From JACMQX01 sp040385105 (GTDB lineage Bacteria; Pseudomonadota; Gammaproteobacteria; Burkholderiales; Burkholderiaceae_C): a stretch of DNA of 64,000 bases. This document shows positions 60,321 through 64,000 of the stretch, piece after piece. A model generated the notes under the pieces. The model ran no database searches. It had not been told where the DNA came from and worked only from the letters and a program-made list of their open reading frames with translations. Positions within the stretch are counted from its first letter, which is position 1. Every line of letters starts with the position of its first letter. The stretch lies in assembly GCA_040385105.1 (NCBI GenBank), contig JAZKHY010000004.1, forward strand, positions 1 to 64,000, written 5' to 3'. The position numbers were made by a program, and so were the translations under genes.

Positions 60321-61109
60321 TCAACGCCCCCTGAACACAGGCGCGCGCTTTTCGACAAACGCCTGCGCGGCTTCGCGGTGATCCGCCGTCCGGCTCGCAG
60401 CCACCTGGTGCCGGGCCTCCATGTCCAGCACTGCCGCCAGCGTGTCGCCCTGTGCTGCATTGAGATTGCGCTTCATCTGCGCAAACGCGAGCGTGGGGCC
60501 ACCGGCAAGCTGCCGGGCCAGCGCGTTCGCTTCTGCGTGAAGATCGGCGTCCGGCACCACGCGGTTGACCAGGCCCAGCGCCAGCGCCCGGCCTGCATCA
60601 AGCGTTTCGGACGTGAAGTAAAGCTCGCGCGCCCTGGCTGGGCCGACAAGCTGCGACAGGAAGAAGCTGCCGCCAAAGTCGCCGGGCAGCCCCACCCTGG
60701 CGAATGCCGTGGTGAAGCGCGCGGAACTGCCGGCAATGCGCAGGTCGCACGCAAGGGCCAGTGACAGCCCGGCGCCGGCCGCAGGCCCGTTCACCATGGC
60801 GATCACGGGCTTGGACAGCGCATGGAGCTGGTACGCCAGTTCCATCTTCCCGCGCAGCACCGCCTCCGCGTCAGCCGCATTGTGGTCGATCGCGCCGCCA
60901 TTCATGCGCTTGACGTCGCCGCCGGCGCAAAAGCCCCGGCCCGCGCCGGTGAGGATCACCGCCCCCACGGTGCGGTCGGCGTCGATGCGATACAGCGTGT
61001 CTCGCAACTGCGCCAGCATCTCCGCCGTAAACGCATTCAGGCGGTCCGGGCGGTTGAGCGTGAGCGTCGTCACGCCCTCCTGAAAGTGTTCGAGGACATC
61101 TTCGGTCAT
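60321..61109 (-). CDS. Enoyl-CoA hydratase/isomerase family protein
   Basis: 262 residues; start at 61109 (MTEDVLEHFQEGVTTLTLNRPDRLNAF). Crotonase-fold elements: GAVILTGAGRGFCAGGDVKRM (oxyanion-hole loop), KPVIAMVNGPAAGAGLSLALACDLRIA and the segment RFTTAFARVGLPGDFGGSFFL, where the usual catalytic Glu position holds Asp. It probably hydrates or isomerises an acyl-CoA. It is divergent from the Bug gene at 61294, which precedes an acyl-CoA synthetase gene, suggesting one organic-acid degradation module. Confidence 0.93.
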   Translation of the reverse strand: MTEDVLEHFQEGVTTLTLNRPDRLNAFTAEMLAQLRDTLYRIDADRTVGAVILTGAGRGFCAGGDVKRMNGGAIDHNAADAEAVLRGKMELAYQLHALSKPVIAMVNGPAAGAGLSLALACDLRIAGSSARFTTAFARVGLPGDFGGSFFLSQLVGPARARELYFTSETLDAGRALALGLVNRVVPDADLHAEANALARQLAGGPTLAFAQMKRNLNAAQGDTLAAVLDMEARHQVAASRTADHREAAQAFVEKRAPVFRGR

Positions 61110-61293
61110 AAGCGCGCGGATAGTGCCTGATTGCGAGATTAGTGTCAATTTGTGATCTTCAGAGGCAATTTCATTTATTTCTTTATTTGAACATCCAAAA
61201 ATGCTTCATAATGAGACTTTACAAATAAAAAATTCCAGTGGTTTGGGTGGCAAAGGCGGCCCCGTTCGTAAACAAACAGTTCAGGAGACAACC
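61110..61293. promoter_or_regulatory. AT-rich divergent control region
   Basis: About 180 bp, far more AT-rich than its surroundings (runs such as TTTATTTCTTTATTTG and ACAAATAAAAAATTCC). It separates the divergent enoyl-CoA hydratase and Bug genes. CATAAT at 61207-61212 and TTGAAC at 61187-61192 are promoter-like, though at shorter than ideal spacing. Confidence 0.4.
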
Positions 61294-62265
61294 ATGTTGA
61301 TGAAACGCAGAAAAGCCATGGCGCTGGTGGGCGGCGGCGTCCTTTCGCTGGCGACCGGCTCCGCACATGCCCAGGAATACCCGAACCGGCAGATCCGGCT
61401 GGTCGTGCCGTTTCCGGCCGGCGGGGCCTCAGACCTTATCGGGCGGATCACGGCAGGCGAATTGCAGGGCGTGCTGAAGCAACCGGTGATCGTCGACAAC
61501 CGGGCCGGGGCCAACGGCATCATCGGCGTGGAGCACTTCCTGCAGCAGCCCGCCGACGGGTACACGCTTCTTGCAGCCGGGGGGTCGGCATGGACTCCCG
61601 CGCAGGTCAAGAACCTGAAATTCAATGTGTTGACCGATTGCGAGCCCGTCTCGCTGGTCTGCCAGACCCCGCTGGCCCTGATCGTTCCCGCGCAGCTGGG
61701 CGTCAACACCGCCCAGGAGTTCTTTGCCATGGCCAAGCGCAGCCCCGGCAAGCTCAACTACGCTTCCGTGGCGCCGAACGACCTGCTCTGGACCGAACTG
61801 CTCAAGTACCGCGTGGGCGTGGACATCACCAACATCCCGTACAAGGGCAACGCGCCGGCGCTCACCGCGCTGCTGAGCAACGAGGTGCAGATGACCTTCA
61901 CCTCCATCGCCGCGTTCCTCCCGTTCATCAAGGAAGGCAAGTTCAAGGCCCTGGCCGTCAGCACCGCCGAGCGCTCCGCCGTGGTGCCCGATGTGCCCAC
62001 CCTGGCCGAGGTGGGCGTGCCCAACCTCGTCACCGCGTCAACGAACGGCGTCTGGGTTCCGCGCGGCACGCCCAGGGAGGTGACGCGCCGCCTCAACGCG
62101 GCCTACAACGAGTTCCTCACACGCCCTGCCGTCAAGGCCGCATTCGTGGAGAAGCTCGCCGCAGTCACGTTCGGCGGGGCGCCCGACGCCCTCCTCAAGG
62201 CCATCGGCAACGACCAGCGTTCGCTTGACGAGGCAGCCAGGCTGATCAACTACCAGCCCGCCTGA
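61294..62265 (+). CDS. Bug-type (tripartite tricarboxylate transporter) substrate-binding protein
   Basis: 323 residues; AGGAG precedes the ATG by about eight bases. The signal peptide (MKRRKAMALVGGGVLSLATGSAHA) has a Lys-Arg-Arg start. Bug motifs: YPNRQIRLVVPFPAGGASDLIGR, NRAGANGIIGVEHF, PADGYTLL and IPYKGNAPALTALLSNEVQMTF. It binds a carboxylate in the periplasm. The acyl-CoA synthetase gene starts two bases after its stop codon, hinting that the bound acid is activated by that enzyme. Confidence 0.93.
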   Translation: MLMKRRKAMALVGGGVLSLATGSAHAQEYPNRQIRLVVPFPAGGASDLIGRITAGELQGVLKQPVIVDNRAGANGIIGVEHFLQQPADGYTLLAAGGSAWTPAQVKNLKFNVLTDCEPVSLVCQTPLALIVPAQLGVNTAQEFFAMAKRSPGKLNYASVAPNDLLWTELLKYRVGVDITNIPYKGNAPALTALLSNEVQMTFTSIAAFLPFIKEGKFKALAVSTAERSAVVPDVPTLAEVGVPNLVTASTNGVWVPRGTPREVTRRLNAAYNEFLTRPAVKAAFVEKLAAVTFGGAPDALLKAIGNDQRSLDEAARLINYQPA

Positions 62266-62267
62266 CC

Positions 62268-64000
62268 GTGGCGGTGCGATCCTTCGACCCCACGACCCTG
62301 GCACCCCTGTTCGAGCCGCGCAGCATCGCGGTGATCGGCGCATCCGATGACCCGGCACGCATCGGGGGGCGGCCCATCGCCGGCTGCCTGGCGTCGGGCT
62401 ATGCGGGCGGCCTGTACCCGGTAAATCCGTCCCGCACCCAGGTGCAGGGCCTGCGCTGCTATCCCGACCTGATGGCCATCGGCCAGGGCGTTGACCTGGC
62501 GGTCATTGCGCTGCCGGCCGCCCAGTGCGAAGCCGCCATCGCGCAATGCGCACAGGCCGGCGTCAAGGCCGCAGTCATGCTGAGCGCAGGCTTCGCGGAA
62601 GTGGATGAGGCGGGGGCCGCGCTGCAGGAACGCATTCAGGCATCGGCACGCCAAGCAGGCATCCGCCTGATGGGCCCGAACTGCATGGGGCTGCTCAACC
62701 TGCGCCTGGGCCTGGTGGCCAGTTTCACCAGCCTGGTGGACGGCTCGGCAGACCGCATCGGCCACATCAGCGTCATCAGCCAGAGCGGCGCCTTCGGCTC
62801 ACACTGCCTCGCGCTGATGCGCGAGCGCGGGCTCGGCCTCGACCTGTGGGCCACGACGGGCAACCAGGCCGACGTGGACTTTGCCGACGGGCTGGCCTGG
62901 ATGGCCCAGGCCGCGAATACGCGCGTGATCGTCGGATGCCTTGAGGGTGTGACTGACGGCGCCAGGCTGCGCAGCGCGCTGGCGCTGGCGCAGCGCAACC
63001 GCATCCCGGTGGTGCTGATGAAGCTGGGCCGCTCCGACGTGGGGCGGGCCGCGGCATTGACGCACACCGCCGCGCTCGCCGGCTCCGACGCCGTGTTCGA
63101 CGCCATGCTGCGCGACTACGCGGTTCACCGCGCCAACGATGTCGATGAACTGTTCGACATTGCCTATGCCTGCACTGCGGGCAAGTTCCCGGCGTCCGGC
63201 GACGTCGGCCTCATCACCACCTCGGGCGGCTTCGGCATCGTCATGGCGGATGCCGCCGCAGCCCACGGCCTGGCCGTTCCGGCGCTGCCCGCCGCAACGC
63301 AGTCGCGGCTGAAGGCGATGGTGCCCTTCGCGAGCCCGCGCAACCCGCTCGATGTGACCGGCCAGTTCATCAACGACCCGTCGGCCGTGCTGCCGATGTT
63401 CGAGGCGCTGATCAACGACGGCGGCTTCCCTGCAACGGTGTGCTACATCGGCAGCGCCGGTGTCATCCCGCACCTGATGGACAAGCTGGCGCCCAGCTTC
63501 GAAGCCGTGGCACAGCGGTTCGACTCGCATCTGCTGATGCTCTCGATGATCGCCGACACAGCCACGCGCAAGCGCTTCGAGGCACTGGGCTACCTTGTGT
63601 TCGAGAACCCGGAGCGCGCGGTAGGCGCCGTCGCGGCGCTGGCGCGGTTCGCCCGCCAGTTCGCAAACCCGCAAGCCGGGACGGCGGCGTTGCCGCAAGC
63701 CACGGGCGCGCCAGCAGCGGGCGCCGCCACGCTCGACGAGGCGCACTCCAAGCGGCTCCTCGCACAGGCGGGCATCCCGGTGCTGGACGAGCGCATCGCG
63801 CATTCGGCAGCCGAAGCTGCGGCATTTGCGGAGGAGCTCGGCTTCCCGGTCGTGATGAAAATTCTCTCCCCGGACATCCTGCACAAGTCCGATATCGGGG
63901 GCGTGCTGCTGGGCATACCCGGCAGGGAAGCCGCGACGCACGCGTTCGGGCAACTGCATGAGGCCGCGCAGGCCGGCGCACCGGGCGCACGCATCGAAGG
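62268..64000 (+). CDS. Acyl-CoA synthetase (NDP-forming), acetate-CoA ligase alpha/beta fusion, N-terminal part
   Basis: 577 codons are visible before the right edge; start is GTG at 62268 (or GTG 62274). The CoA-binding domain begins LFEPRSIAVIGASDDPARIGGRP, followed by the succinyl-CoA-ligase-like domain with LMGPNCMGLLN, ISQSGAFG and GLITTSGGFGIVMADAAA. The ATP-grasp part starts near LDEAHSKRLLAQAGIPV and GFPVVMKILSPDILHKSDIGGV before the cut. It forms acyl-CoA from an acid, probably the ligand of the upstream binding protein. Confidence 0.93.
   Translation, partial: MAVRSFDPTTLAPLFEPRSIAVIGASDDPARIGGRPIAGCLASGYAGGLYPVNPSRTQVQGLRCYPDLMAIGQGVDLAVIALPAAQCEAAIAQCAQAGVKAAVMLSAGFAEVDEAGAALQERIQASARQAGIRLMGPNCMGLLNLRLGLVASFTSLVDGSADRIGHISVISQSGAFGSHCLALMRERGLGLDLWATTGNQADVDFADGLAWMAQAANTRVIVGCLEGVTDGARLRSALALAQRNRIPVVLMKLGRSDVGRAAALTHTAALAGSDAVFDAMLRDYAVHRANDVDELFDIAYACTAGKFPASGDVGLITTSGGFGIVMADAAAAHGLAVPALPAATQSRLKAMVPFASPRNPLDVTGQFINDPSAVLPMFEALINDGGFPATVCYIGSAGVIPHLMDKLAPSFEAVAQRFDSHLLMLSMIADTATRKRFEALGYLVFENPERAVGAVAALARFARQFANPQAGTAALPQATGAPAAGAATLDEAHSKRLLAQAGIPVLDERIAHSAAEAAAFAEELGFPVVMKILSPDILHKSDIGGVLLGIPGREAATHAFGQLHEAAQAGAPGARIE

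Overview
This is a high-GC window from a betaproteobacterium, most likely order Burkholderiales and family Comamonadaceae. The evidence is the conserved housekeeping orders (hrcA-nadK-recN-rapZ; TPR gene-lolB-ispE-tRNA-Gln-prs-rplY-pth), several stand-alone Bug-type substrate-binding proteins, and a three-hairpin intergenic element of a kind I associate with this family. The genus cannot be read from the sequence. Gene density is high. There is no recognisable prophage, transposase or CRISPR array.

Layout. 1-6.5 kb is a signalling block: a poly-HAMP histidine kinase (cut by the window edge), a lipoprotein-type 7TMR-DISM hybrid kinase ending in an HPt domain, and a divergent periplasmic-binding-protein/degenerate-GGDEF fusion. 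6.5-16 kb begins with tRNA-Arg. It then holds eleven co-oriented minus-strand genes: a cupin, a GntR/FCD regulator, L-serine dehydratase, an SDR, a complete polyamine/opine-type ABC transporter, a VOC protein, an aldo/keto reductase and a small chorismate-mutase-fold protein. Two copies of one inverted repeat, ACCAAT-N6-ATTGGT, stand before the serine dehydratase gene and before the transporter operon, and look like the regulator's operators. A 3' tRNA fragment lies just beyond the cluster.

16-32.6 kb is mostly core genome: a NYN-domain protein, tRNA-Met, hrcA/nadK/recN/rapZ, the mutM-dynamin-mutY operon, lolB, ispE, tRNA-Gln, prs, rplY and pth. Copies of a palindromic REP-like element sit around 17.4-17.9 kb and 22.4-22.5 kb. 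32.6-39.9 kb holds a ferredoxin and a Dpp-type peptide ABC transporter operon whose last gene is a TTC38-like TPR protein. 39.9-43.9 kb is a DUF1800-DUF1501-DUF3106-ECF sigma-membrane protein operon. 44-48.6 kb holds a histidine phosphatase, a LysR regulator, a Bug-type binding protein and an AtuA/DUF1446 protein.

48.6-57.9 kb is the most interesting part. An NCS1-family purine/allantoin-type permease is fused through a cysteine-rich module to a complete hybrid histidine kinase, and overlaps a LuxR-type response regulator gene. The pair is divergent from a urease operon (ureA, small HupE/UreJ-like gene, ureB, C, E, F, G) in which ureD is not found. The arrangement suggests a transporter-like sensor for a nitrogenous compound that controls urease or related nitrogen genes. 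This is an inference from architecture and position. 57.9-64 kb has a PAS histidine kinase, tRNA-Ser with a duplicated 3' end, enoyl-CoA hydratase, a second Bug-type binding protein and the start of an NDP-forming acyl-CoA synthetase.
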